Source: Cytobacillus firmus DS1
GTDB taxonomy: Bacteria > Bacillota > Bacilli > Bacillales > Cytobacillaceae
DNA: 64,000 bases
Direction: 5' to 3'
Assembly: GCF_000565285.1 (NCBI RefSeq)
Contig: NZ_APVL01000015.1
Span: forward strand, 1-64,000
The notes under the pieces are model-generated. The model did no database searches. It was not told where the DNA came from and saw only the letters and a program-made list of their open reading frames with translations. Both the position numbers and the translations under genes were made by a program. Position 1 is the first letter of the stretch. Each line of letters begins with the position of its first letter. This document shows, piece by piece, positions 18,663 to 26,499 of the stretch.

Positions 18663-18691
18663 AGTATAGGTACATGGAAGGATAAGATTAA
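18663..18691 (-). promoter_or_regulatory. Sorbitol operon promoter with weak -35
   Basis: On the minus strand a -10 TATACT (18663-18668) is 17 bases from TTAATC (18686-18691), a poor -35. A poor -35 with an inverted repeat immediately upstream is typical of an activator-dependent promoter. Confidence 0.5.
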
Positions 18692-18699
18692 TACACTCT

Positions 18700-18719
18700 T
18701 TTTCACCCTAAAGTGAAAA
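18700..18719. promoter_or_regulatory. Inverted repeat, candidate GutR activator site
   Basis: TTTTCAC and GTGAAAA arms separated by 6 bases, directly upstream of the weak -35 of the sorbitol operon. Its position, about -43 to -62, is where an activator of this regulator class would bind. The link to the PRD regulator is inferred. Confidence 0.5.
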
Positions 18720-18759
18720 CGGTTGCTATAATTAAATTTAAGTACACTGTAAATTAAAA

Positions 18760-18783
18760 AAGGACACTGCCAAAACAGCATCC
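18760..18783 (-). terminator. Weak terminator after the DUF3298 gene
   Basis: On the minus strand GGATGCTG and CAGTGTCC pair at 6 of 8 positions around TTTTGG and are followed by TTTTTT. Confidence 0.45.
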
Positions 18784-18793
18784 CACCCTTCAT

Positions 18794-19417
18794 TTAATTC
18801 ACCGCCATCCTCTCCAGCGGCCCATTTTCATCAATTATATCCTGCAGATCATAAACGGATATAGGAAACATTGGGAATCCATACGCATAAGGCGTGATTT
18901 CATATAATTGGAAATAGACAACAAGCGCTTTATCTGCAATGTAAAAATCCTGGTCTGGTTTAATTGCAGTAAAATCAATCAGGAGCGGGATGTCTCTTTC
19001 TTTGATTTGCACAGCAATCAAATCAGAAAGCCGTTTTACATAGTCGCTTCCCGGCTTAAATAAATCCTTAAGTGCCGCCTGCTTTCCCTTCTGAAGATCA
19101 AACGTCAGTGATTTTATAACTGTCATTCCATGGGCAGCATGGTAATGATACACATAGTTGCTCAAAGACAAACTCAGCACATCCCGCTGATTATTTTTAA
19201 TCTCATAATATCCATACAAATCCACAACGGTTGTATCCATATTGCCTGTCTGTTCGTTAATGAGCTGCTGGTTTTGCCTGATAATGGTATTGTTTATAGA
19301 TTCCTGGAGCTGCTTATTCTGCATGCCTGATACACGGGGATAATAAACGACTTTGGTGGGCCCGGTGCTGATTGTCATCGTTTTGATGCCTACCGGAAAG
19401 TTGATTGCCACGGCCAT
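18794..19417 (-). CDS. DUF3298/DUF4163-type protein
   Basis: A 207-residue protein with the architecture seen in the C-terminal extracellular part of RsiV and in PdaC-like proteins: an N-terminal DUF4163-like part (ISTGPTKVVYYPRVSGMQNKQLQESIN, later YGYYEIKNNQRDVLSLSLSNYVYHYHAAHGMTVIKSLTFDLQKGKQAALKDLF) and a DUF3298 part (DFYIADKALVVYFQLYEITPYAYGFPMFPISVYDL). No signal peptide or membrane anchor is seen at the N-terminus, unusual for this domain pair. It is a single gene. Function unknown. Confidence 0.7.
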   Translation of the reverse strand: MAVAINFPVGIKTMTISTGPTKVVYYPRVSGMQNKQLQESINNTIIRQNQQLINEQTGNMDTTVVDLYGYYEIKNNQRDVLSLSLSNYVYHYHAAHGMTVIKSLTFDLQKGKQAALKDLFKPGSDYVKRLSDLIAVQIKERDIPLLIDFTAIKPDQDFYIADKALVVYFQLYEITPYAYGFPMFPISVYDLQDIIDENGPLERMAVN

Positions 19418-19538
19418 CCATCCTTTTTGTTTTTTAACACATCCTATTCATCGGATTGGCATTAAGGTGCATAACAGGTAAATGGAAGTTTCAATGGTAT
19501 ATAATGATATCGATATATAAGAGACAGGAGCACATAAA

Positions 19539-21272
19539 ATGGATAAAAAGCAAACCAGCCTAAAACCATTCATTTCACTCATACTATCAACCAAAATTCC
19601 AAAAACTGCCCTCATCATTGGTTTAACAGCGAGCATTTTAACCACCCTGACCGGCCTGGTGGTTCCACTGCTGACCAAAAACCTGGTGGACGGTTTTTCA
19701 GTTGAATCTTTAAGCGTTCCGCTCATCATCGCAATCGGGGCAGCCTTTATCCTCCAGGCGATTATCAGCGGGATTTCCATATACCTGCTGAGCTATGTGG
19801 GACAAAAAGTGGTAGCGCGGCTCCGGGACAGGATGTGGATGAAGCTCATAAGGCTGCCGGTCCGCTATTTTGATCAGCAATCCAGCGGCCAGACTGTCAG
19901 CCGCGTAGTTAATGATACCAGCATAGTCAGGGAGCTGATTACCAATCACTTTCCGCAATTCATTACCGGGATTATCAGTATTATTGGTGCAATTATCATC
20001 CTGCTTGTGATGGACTGGAAAATGACACTGCTGATGCTCACTTCTGTTCCTATTACACTGGCAATTATGATTCCGCTTGGCCGAAAGATGGCAAAAATAT
20101 CCCGGGGCCTTCAAGATGAAACGGCCATCTTTACCGGAAACATTACCCAGACACTCGGTGAAATCCGCTTAATGAAGTCTTCTGCTGCAGAGCAAAATGA
20201 AGAAGAAAAAGGTTTGGATGGCATCGGCAAACTGCTTGGCTACGGTTTGCGGGAAGCACGCATTTTTGCCCTCATTGGCCCGACGATGTACCTGATCATG
20301 ATGGTGGTCATCGTCATGATCATCGCTTATGGAGGCATGCGTGTGGCCAGTGGAACGATGTCAACAGGTTCTCTTGTAGCCTTTTTGCTGTATTTGTTCC
20401 AGATTATTATGCCAATCACTTCATTTGCGATGTTTTTTACACAGCTGCAAAAAGCGAAAGGCGCGACAGAACGGATCATAGAAATCTTAGAAGAGCCATT
20501 GGAGGATGGACAGGACGGCATCGAGATGGATATCAGCGGCAAGCCGATTATTATCCAAAACGTTTCTTTCTCCTATAGTGCAGATGAGAGTGTCCTGGAA
20601 AATATCTCACTCGAAGCACAGCCAGGACAGATGATTGCATTAGCAGGTCCCAGCGGAAGCGGAAAAACCACTCTGTTTGGATTGCTTGAGAGATTTTACG
20701 AGCCAGCTGAAGGTGAAATTAAAATTGGCCTTACACCCATCCAGCAGATATCGCTTAAATCCTGGCGCAGTCAAATCGGTTATGTTTCACAGGAAAGTGC
20801 AATGATGGCAGGTACAATCCGCGAGAATTTATGCTATGGACTGGAAAATCCCGAAAACATTCCGGATAAGGAATTATGGGAAGTTGCAAAAATGGCATAT
20901 GCCGATCAATTCATTGCAGATTTTCCGAAAGGACTTGATACAGAAGTTGGTGAGCGGGGCGTGAAGCTTTCCGGAGGGCAAAGGCAGAGGATTGCCATTG
21001 CGCGCGCATTCCTTCGCGATCCTAAAATATTGATGATGGACGAAGCTACAGCAAGCCTTGACAGCCAATCGGAAGGCATCGTCCAGCAGGCTCTTACCCG
21101 CCTAATGGAAGGACGGACAACTTTCGTCATCGCCCACCGCCTTTCAACAATTGTCGATGCGGATCAAATTGTCTTTATTGAAAAAGGCCGGGTGACAGGC
21201 ATTGGCACACATTTTGAATTAACACAAACTCATGAGCTATACAGGGAATTTGCCGAGCAGCAGCTTGCATAA
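19539..21272 (+). CDS. bmrA: Multidrug ABC transporter, half-size (BmrA-like)
   Basis: A 577-residue half transporter: six-helix membrane domain (1-315), then ATPase. It closely resembles B. subtilis BmrA (LTKNLVDGFS, RYFDQQSSGQTVSRVVNDTSIVRELITNHFPQFITGIISIIG). The nucleotide domain has Walker A GPSGSGKTT, the Q-loop in GYVSQESAMMAGTIRENLCYG, signature LSGGQRQRIAIARA, Walker B ILMMDEATASLDSQSE and H-loop AHRLST. It works as a homodimer exporting amphipathic drugs. It is monocistronic with its own terminator. No leader peptide gene is apparent upstream. Confidence 0.92.
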   Translation: MDKKQTSLKPFISLILSTKIPKTALIIGLTASILTTLTGLVVPLLTKNLVDGFSVESLSVPLIIAIGAAFILQAIISGISIYLLSYVGQKVVARLRDRMWMKLIRLPVRYFDQQSSGQTVSRVVNDTSIVRELITNHFPQFITGIISIIGAIIILLVMDWKMTLLMLTSVPITLAIMIPLGRKMAKISRGLQDETAIFTGNITQTLGEIRLMKSSAAEQNEEEKGLDGIGKLLGYGLREARIFALIGPTMYLIMMVVIVMIIAYGGMRVASGTMSTGSLVAFLLYLFQIIMPITSFAMFFTQLQKAKGATERIIEILEEPLEDGQDGIEMDISGKPIIIQNVSFSYSADESVLENISLEAQPGQMIALAGPSGSGKTTLFGLLERFYEPAEGEIKIGLTPIQQISLKSWRSQIGYVSQESAMMAGTIRENLCYGLENPENIPDKELWEVAKMAYADQFIADFPKGLDTEVGERGVKLSGGQRQRIAIARAFLRDPKILMMDEATASLDSQSEGIVQQALTRLMEGRTTFVIAHRLSTIVDADQIVFIEKGRVTGIGTHFELTQTHELYREFAEQQLA

Positions 21273-21278
21273 GAAGCA

Positions 21279-21305
21279 GCCAGTCTATTGCAGACTGGCC
21301 TTTTT
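21279..21305 (+). terminator. Terminator after the BmrA-like gene
   Basis: GCCAGTCT and AGACTGGC form a perfect 8-bp stem followed by CTTTTT. Confidence 0.85.
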
Positions 21306-21437
21306 GCTGCAGATCTTGTAAGTCTAAATCTTATGATAAAATGTGACAAATTATCCATATAAACAGGAGGTTAAGTTCCTTATAATGGAATTAGGATCTT
21401 CATAGGATACACCAACCCAAGAAGGAGGTTGCGGACT

Positions 21438-21662
21438 ATGCCATTAGATCATACAAAAAACATGCTTGAAACGTTAAAGTACTACAGCGATTGCCAAATC
21501 ACCCAAACGTTTACCAAAGATCAATCACAGATTCTAGTGGTTCGTTATATAAAAGAGTCTCATTCTTTTGAGGTTACTTATACGGGAACTTCACAGAAAA
21601 GGACATATCCTTCCATTGATTCTGCCGCGGTTGCGATTGAACAGGCAATCGGCAGTCATTAA
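21438..21662 (+). CDS. Small YkuJ-like (DUF1797) protein
   Basis: 74 residues. GAAGGAGG lies nine bases before the ATG at 21438. The pattern ILVVRYIKESHSFEVTYTGTSQKRTYPSIDSAAVAIEQAI matches the layout of YkuJ (DUF1797): a strand, the x-F-E-V strand, a TYPS/D turn and a final helix. YkuJ folds as a small alpha/beta protein of unknown function. Resemblance is judged by eye and could be superficial. The gene is monocistronic, and a palindrome copy lies 80 bases after it. Confidence 0.65.
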   Translation: MPLDHTKNMLETLKYYSDCQITQTFTKDQSQILVVRYIKESHSFEVTYTGTSQKRTYPSIDSAAVAIEQAIGSH

Positions 21663-21936
21663 TTCCTCACAAATCATTCATATCAATAAAAATACGCAGC
21701 CTGTACTCTCTATCCCGTGCCAGTACTGCGTCCACACCCTTTCAATCAAACGTTTGATTGATTTTTTTCTGCTTATTATTGTCCATTTACCGTGCTATTT
21801 CAACCTGAAGAACCTTCTTAATCTCCCTGCTGTCTTTTGCCAGAATGCTTTTCACATTTGGCCCTCTTTAACCATAATTGTCTTTAATTGAATAAACATG
21901 CCTATTTCCTCCTCTATTCTTTTTTGCTATTATAAT
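21663..21936. other. Intergenic stretch
   Basis: About 270 bases with no convincing gene. It contains palindrome copy 2 at 21742-21761 followed by a T-run. The open frame 21568-21891 in another reading frame overlaps the YkuJ-like gene, has no ribosome site, and is rejected. Confidence 0.6.
21742..21761. repeat. Palindrome copy 2 (perfect)
   Basis: Exact TCAATCAAACGTTTGATTGA, followed by TTTTTTT. In this setting it could fold as an 8-bp stem with an ACGT loop and act as a terminator for the YkuJ-like gene, but the T-run is not conserved at other copies. Confidence 0.9.
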
Positions 21937-21951
21937 TGATAACGATTTTCA
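21937..21951 (+). promoter_or_regulatory. Fur box upstream of the MFS exporter
   Basis: TGATAACGATTTTCA matches the 7-1-7 Fur consensus TGATAATNATTATCA at 13 of 15 positions. It is about 95 bases before the MFS gene and suggests iron repression of that gene. Confidence 0.65.
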
Positions 21952-22043
21952 TTTTCATCTGTTTTAAAAAATAGATTCATTATTTTGTAAGTTTATAGTA
22001 TCTTTAGATTATCGAAATTTTACTAAAATTGTGAGGCCGTTAT

Positions 22044-23258
22044 ATGTGGAGAAATAAAAATGTATGGATTCTTTTAGCTGGTGAATTTATAGCAGGTCTG
22101 GGCCTTTGGCTTGGCATAATAGGAAACCTCGAGTTTATGCAGGAAAAGGTTCCTTCTGATTTCCTGAAATCACTTATTCTTGCATCTGGTTTGCTGGCGG
22201 GAATTGCAGTCGGCCCCCTTGCCGGCAGAATTACAGACCAGCTGAATAAAAAGACGGTAATGCTCGGAGCAGGCTTTGTGAGGGCTATTAGTGTTATTTT
22301 CATGCTGATTGCTATTCAAACAGGATCTGTGTGGTGGATGGTTCTGTTCCTCGTTCTTATTCAATTGTCAGCGGCCTTTTACTTTCCTGCACTGCAGGCA
22401 GCCATCCCTCTTGTAGTTGCAGATAAAGATTTGCTGCAGCTGAATGGTGTACACATGAATGTGTCCACCCTTTCAAGGATATTGGGTACAGCATTGGCTG
22501 GTGTTCTGTTAGTCATTCTGCCATTATCCATGCTTTATATCGGATCGTTGGTCGCTTACCTGGCTCTATTCGGATTAACCTGGTTTATGGACTTCGAGGA
22601 AAAAAGGGAACAGCCAGGCACAGGAAAAGAGTCAGCCGGGAGCAGCGGAGGATTCAAGGAGGTTTTCCCGATTATTAAAGGCCTCCCTATTGTTTTCATG
22701 ACACTGATCTTAACCCTGGTCCCTCTGCTGTTTCTTGGCGGTTTCAACCTGATGGTCATTAACATAAGCGAGCTTCAGGACAGTTCATCCATTAAAGGAT
22801 TAATTTATACTGCAGAAGGAATCGGCTTCATGCTCGGAGCATTTATCGTCAAGCAAATCAGCCAAAAACGTTCGCCTTATGCTATTTTATTTTTCTTCTC
22901 ATTTGTCATTGGCGTCTCACAGCTGCTTCTGTACTTTGCAGATGTGCCCGTACTATCCATTGCAGCCTTCTTTGTATTCGGGTTTGCCGTTGGCTGTTTC
23001 TTCCCAACTGCAGCCACCATTTTTCAAACAAGGGTGCCGAAGGAATTCCACGGAAGATTCTTCTCCTTCCGAAACATGCTTGATCGTGTTATTTTCCAAA
23101 TTGTGCTCCTGCTGACAGGTTTCCTGCTGGATGCCGTCGGACTTCAGGTAATGGTGGTGATCTTTGGCATTCTATCCTTAGTCATGACAGCTGCTTTCTT
23201 TGTAAAATTCAAGCAAATTCGGACAGAAGTACAGATAAAAGAAAAGATCAGTACGTAA
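22044..23258 (+). CDS. MFS transporter, probable iron-regulated (siderophore) exporter
   Basis: A 404-residue protein with about 12 membrane helices of the EntS/DHA3-like MFS type. MFS signatures are GPLAGRITDQLNKKTVMLGAGFVRA in the loop after helix 2 and the FPTAATIFQTRVPKEFHGRFFSFRNM region before helix 11. A Fur box lies upstream, and the next genes are a Fur-box ferredoxin reductase and a siderophore importer. Related MFS proteins in such settings export siderophores, but no siderophore biosynthesis gene is in the window, so the substrate is inferred. The ribosome site (GTGAGG) is weak. Confidence 0.75.
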   Translation: MWRNKNVWILLAGEFIAGLGLWLGIIGNLEFMQEKVPSDFLKSLILASGLLAGIAVGPLAGRITDQLNKKTVMLGAGFVRAISVIFMLIAIQTGSVWWMVLFLVLIQLSAAFYFPALQAAIPLVVADKDLLQLNGVHMNVSTLSRILGTALAGVLLVILPLSMLYIGSLVAYLALFGLTWFMDFEEKREQPGTGKESAGSSGGFKEVFPIIKGLPIVFMTLILTLVPLLFLGGFNLMVINISELQDSSSIKGLIYTAEGIGFMLGAFIVKQISQKRSPYAILFFFSFVIGVSQLLLYFADVPVLSIAAFFVFGFAVGCFFPTAATIFQTRVPKEFHGRFFSFRNMLDRVIFQIVLLLTGFLLDAVGLQVMVVIFGILSLVMTAAFFVKFKQIRTEVQIKEKIST

Positions 23259-23292
23259 AAAACCGGCTCACATCGTGTGGGCCGGTTTTTTA
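23257..23292 (+). terminator. Terminator after the MFS exporter
   Basis: AAAAAACCGGC/GCCGGTTTTTT with an inner CAC/GTG pairing. The A and T tracts allow function in both directions. Confidence 0.85.
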
Positions 23293-23327
23293 CAGTTATT
23301 TTGCCTTAATTCCTGGCGTTTTTTCAG

Positions 23328-23424
23328 TTTATGTGCGGATAGCCTTATTTTATGGGCGGATAAAATTTTTTCTGTGCGCATAACCCGGTTTTATGTGCGG
23401 ATAAAAAAATTATGTGCGCTTAAG
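23328..23424. repeat. Five degenerate ~20-bp tandem repeats
   Basis: The motif TTATGTGCGGATAA occurs in varied form five times, with its GTGCGG/GGGCGG/GTGCGC core at 23333, 23354, 23374, 23395 and 23414, that is, every 19-21 bases. It lies between the convergent MFS and ferredoxin reductase genes. An open frame across it is a product of the repeat and is not called. Confidence 0.75.
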
Positions 23425-23434
23425 TTTTTTGTCC

Positions 23435-24484
23435 CTAGCGAACCAGCTGCTTCACCAATTCCCGGTTCCGTTTCTTAAAAACATCATTATGGGATGAAAC
23501 CATCGCTGCCCCGGCTGCATCAGGTTCAATGTACTGCTTCGCTTTATTTACTGCATTTGCAGCATCCTGGAAGGCTCCGGCGATTAAGTGAAGCTTGCCG
23601 TCATGCTTAAGAATATCACCGGCAGCATATAGCCCTTCAACTGACGTCTCGCTGTTTGCATTGCCGGCAATATAGAAATTTTCCAGCATATTAATATTCA
23701 AATTGCTATTTTTCAAGAGTTCCGTATCCTGCTCATATCCATGGTTAATCACCACTTCATCGATGGCAAGATATGAAACCTCACCCGTTTCATTATTGGT
23801 CAATTCCACCTGTTCAATTTCCTCGTGATTTCTGCCGGCAATTAATTTGGTGATGGACGTATGGTTAATGCAGATAACCGAACTATTCATCAGCTGTGAA
23901 ACCTGAGCTTCATGGCCAGTTAACGCATCCCGTCTGCAAGTGATGTATACCTGCCTGGCAACGGGCTCCAATTCATTGGCCCAATCTACTGCCGAATTGC
24001 CTCCTCCTGACACAATAACTGTTTTATCCTTAAAATGGGCAAGAGACTTGACTGTGTAATTTAAATTGGAGACCTCAAAGCGCTCTGCGCCTTCAATTTG
24101 CAGCTTTTGCGGCTTTAGAATTCCGCTGCCTACGGCCACAATTACTGTTTTTGAAAAATGCTCTTCGCCTGAAGACCCTTTCAAAACAAAAACTCCATCT
24201 TCATTCTTACTAATGGATTCCACCTTTTCATTTAGGACAACCGTCGGATTAAAGGTCAGCCCCTGCTCGACCAGCTGTTCAATCAGCTTTGCTCCTGGAG
24301 TAGGAGTCAACCCGCCGACATCCCAAATCATTTTTTCAGGATACACATGGATCTTTCCGCCCAGATGGGGCTGAAATTCAATCAGTTTTGTTTTCATTTC
24401 CCTTAAACCGCTGTAAAAAGTGGAGTAAAGTCCAGCCGGGCCTCCTCCAATAACTGTTACATCATAGATCTCCATCTGCTTCAT
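23435..24484 (-). CDS. Ferredoxin/flavodoxin--NADP reductase (YumC-like)
   Basis: A 349-residue flavoprotein of the thioredoxin-reductase-like FNR group. FAD motif [22 protein letters not shown] motif VSGGGNSAVDWANEL, and the late FAD motif LYAAGDILKHDGKLHLIAGAFQDAANAVNKAKQYI. The CxxC of thioredoxin reductase is absent, as in YumC. It supplies electrons to ferredoxins or flavodoxins, useful for heme oxygenase or ferric reduction. The ATG at 24484 has AGGAG 9-10 bases upstream. A Fur box lies in its promoter region, so it is probably induced by iron limitation. Confidence 0.9.
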   Translation of the reverse strand: MKQMEIYDVTVIGGGPAGLYSTFYSGLREMKTKLIEFQPHLGGKIHVYPEKMIWDVGGLTPTPGAKLIEQLVEQGLTFNPTVVLNEKVESISKNEDGVFVLKGSSGEEHFSKTVIVAVGSGILKPQKLQIEGAERFEVSNLNYTVKSLAHFKDKTVIVSGGGNSAVDWANELEPVARQVYITCRRDALTGHEAQVSQLMNSSVICINHTSITKLIAGRNHEEIEQVELTNNETGEVSYLAIDEVVINHGYEQDTELLKNSNLNINMLENFYIAGNANSETSVEGLYAAGDILKHDGKLHLIAGAFQDAANAVNKAKQYIEPDAAGAAMVSSHNDVFKKRNRELVKQLVR

Positions 24485-24513
24485 TCCCGTTCACTCCTAT
24501 AACCAATTACTAT

Positions 24514-24528
24514 TGATTATCATTCTCA
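24514..24528 (-). promoter_or_regulatory. Fur box of the ferredoxin reductase gene
   Basis: TGATTATCATTCTCA matches the Fur 7-1-7 consensus at 13 of 15 positions and lies 30 bases upstream of the start codon. Confidence 0.7.
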
Positions 24529-24643
24529 CTTCAACTATACGTCCTTTCTTCCCCTTTTACAATGAAATTTTTTCTGAGGCTATTTCCTTTAAATTCTATT
24601 GACAGAAAAAACAGATAGACTTATAGTAAAAAAGAACCGAAAT

Positions 24644-24658
24644 TGATAATCATTATCA
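24644..24658 (+). promoter_or_regulatory. Fur box of the siderophore importer operon
   Basis: TGATAATCATTATCA, a perfect match to the 7-1-7 Fur consensus, 52 bases before the ATPase gene. With 24514-24528 it makes the divergent region a double Fur-controlled promoter. Confidence 0.9.
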
Positions 24659-24709
24659 CTAGCAGGAATGCAATCGAAAATATACTCTCACATAAACGGA
24701 GGTTACATA

Positions 24710-25558
24710 ATGGTCCGTCTATATACAGATGGCTTGAACATTGGGTATAGCGAACGACTAATTGTAAAGGATCTCAGCGTCCAGATTCCCGATAAGAAAA
24801 TCACAACAATCATTGGTCCAAATGGCTGTGGGAAATCAACCCTTTTAAAAGCCATTACCCGGATCATTTCCCATCAATCAGGCACTGTCATCTTAGATGG
24901 GGAGAACATTTCAAAGGAAAATACGAAAATTCTTGCCAGGAAGATGGCAATCCTGCCTCAAACACCGGAAAGTGCAAGCGGTTTAACAGTAGGCGAGCTG
25001 GTCTCATATGGCCGCTTCCCTTATCAAAAAGGATTCGGAAGATTGACGAAAAAGGATTATGAAGTCATCGACTGGGCACTCGAAGTGACAGGCACTAAAG
25101 AATTTAAATTCCGGCCAGTTGACGCTTTGTCAGGCGGCCAGCGCCAGAGAGTGTGGATTGCCATGGCACTTGCACAGGAAACCGATATCATTTTCCTTGA
25201 TGAACCAACCACCTATTTAGATATGGCACACCAGCTTGAAGTTCTCGAACTTCTTCAAAAGCTGAACGAGGAACAGGAGCGCACCATTGTAATGGTCCTT
25301 CATGATTTAAACCAGGCAGCCCGTTTTGCTGACCATATCGTCGCACTAAAAGATGGTGAAATTGTTAAATCAGGAAGCTATGAAGAAGTCATTACACAGG
25401 ATGTTTTAAGGAAAGTGTTCAATATTGATGCAGTCATTGGACGCGATCCCCGCACAAACAAACCAATGTGTATAACTTATAATTTACTAAAAGGAGAAAA
25501 TCCACATGAAGAAACTATTGATGATCCCATTTACGATCTTGCTGCTTCTGCTAATTAG
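24710..25558 (+). CDS. Iron-siderophore ABC transporter ATPase
   Basis: A 282-residue FecE/FepC-type ATPase. Walker A GPNGCGKST, Q-loop ILPQTPESA, SYGRFPYQKGFGRL, signature LSGGQRQRVWIAMA, Walker B DIIFLDEPTTYLD, and H-loop MVLHDLNQAARF. The ATG at 24710 has GGAGG 7 bases upstream and is preferred to an in-frame ATG at 24668. Its last 53 bases overlap the lipoprotein gene in another frame, an extension of about 17 residues past the usual end of the family (ITYNLLKG). Confidence 0.93.
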   Translation: MVRLYTDGLNIGYSERLIVKDLSVQIPDKKITTIIGPNGCGKSTLLKAITRIISHQSGTVILDGENISKENTKILARKMAILPQTPESASGLTVGELVSYGRFPYQKGFGRLTKKDYEVIDWALEVTGTKEFKFRPVDALSGGQRQRVWIAMALAQETDIIFLDEPTTYLDMAHQLEVLELLQKLNEEQERTIVMVLHDLNQAARFADHIVALKDGEIVKSGSYEEVITQDVLRKVFNIDAVIGRDPRTNKPMCITYNLLKGENPHEETIDDPIYDLAASAN

Positions 25559-26435
25559 CGCCTGCGGCAATACAGAAGAAAAAGATACAAACTCGTCTGA
25601 ACCTAAGGAAGATAAAAAATCAGGTACGATCACATATGAATCTGAGACTGGACCGGTTGAGGTCCCAGCTGATCCTAAAAGAGTTGTCCTCCTTTCAGGC
25701 TTTACTGGAAATGTCATGCAGCTGGGCGTAAATATTGTCGGTGTGGATACCTGGTCCAAAAATAATCCTCGTTTTGAAGAACAATTGAAGGATGCTGAAG
25801 AAGTATCTGAAGATAACCTTGAAAAAATAATTGAATTAGAACCAGACTTGATTATTGCCTTATCTACTGTTAAAAACTACGATAAGCTTAAGGAAATTGC
25901 ACCAACTGTAACGTATACATGGGGTAAACTAGATTATCTTTCTCAGCATGAGGAAATCGGCAAGCTGCTTAATAAAGAGGAAGAAGCAAAGAAATGGGTA
26001 GCTGATTTCAAACAGCGCGCGGAAGCAGCCGGGGAGGACATTCGTGCAAAAATTGGCGAAGATGCAACCGTTTCTGTATTTGAAATCTTCGACAAACAGC
26101 TTTATGTTTTTGGCGATAACTGGGCACGCGGAACTGAAATTCTGTATCAGGCAATGGACTTAAAAATGCCTGAAAAGGTTAAGGAAATGGCCCTAAAAGA
26201 TGGCTACTATGCCATTTCAGCTGAAGTGCTTCCGGAATATGCAGGAGATTATATTGTTATAAGCAAATACTCTGATGCAGATCATTCATTCCAGGAAACC
26301 GATACGTACAAAAATATCCCTGCTGTGAAAAATAATCGTGTCTTTGAGATGGAAGGCAATGGCGCTTCCTTCAGTGATCCAATCACACTTGATGCACAGC
26401 TGGAGTTCTTTAAAGAATCATTTTTAGGCAACTAA
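25506..26435 (+). CDS. Iron-siderophore binding lipoprotein
   Basis: A 309-residue FecB/FhuD-type binding protein. The signal peptide has a lipobox LISAC (cysteine at about residue 20), followed by a charged linker. The periplasmic-binding fold III shows VPADPKRVVLLSGFTGNVMQLGVNIVGVDTW, LEKIIELEPDLIIAL and the long helix region. It is tethered to the outer face of the membrane and delivers ferric siderophore to the permease. The start has AAAGGAG upstream and overlaps the ATPase gene by 53 bp. Confidence 0.93.
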   Translation: MKKLLMIPFTILLLLLISACGNTEEKDTNSSEPKEDKKSGTITYESETGPVEVPADPKRVVLLSGFTGNVMQLGVNIVGVDTWSKNNPRFEEQLKDAEEVSEDNLEKIIELEPDLIIALSTVKNYDKLKEIAPTVTYTWGKLDYLSQHEEIGKLLNKEEEAKKWVADFKQRAEAAGEDIRAKIGEDATVSVFEIFDKQLYVFGDNWARGTEILYQAMDLKMPEKVKEMALKDGYYAISAEVLPEYAGDYIVISKYSDADHSFQETDTYKNIPAVKNNRVFEMEGNGASFSDPITLDAQLEFFKESFLGN

Positions 26436-26499
26436 TACTGCAGGAGGGATTCTTAGTTTTTAGGAATTCCTCTTTCCTATTTAAAAAGACAGTTCCCGA

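Noticed and set aside
21742-21761. Palindrome as an ordinary rho-independent terminator
   Set aside because: Only this copy has a T-run. Others follow genuine terminators, lie in gene ends or sit upstream of genes, so termination cannot be the common function.
23328-23424. Possible CRISPR array
   Set aside because: Repeats are degenerate, only about 20 bp apart with no unique spacers, and there are no cas genes in the window.
23275-23478. 67-codon open frame over the tandem repeats
   Set aside because: It begins inside a terminator and is made of the repeat sequence; it overlaps the end of the ferredoxin reductase gene.
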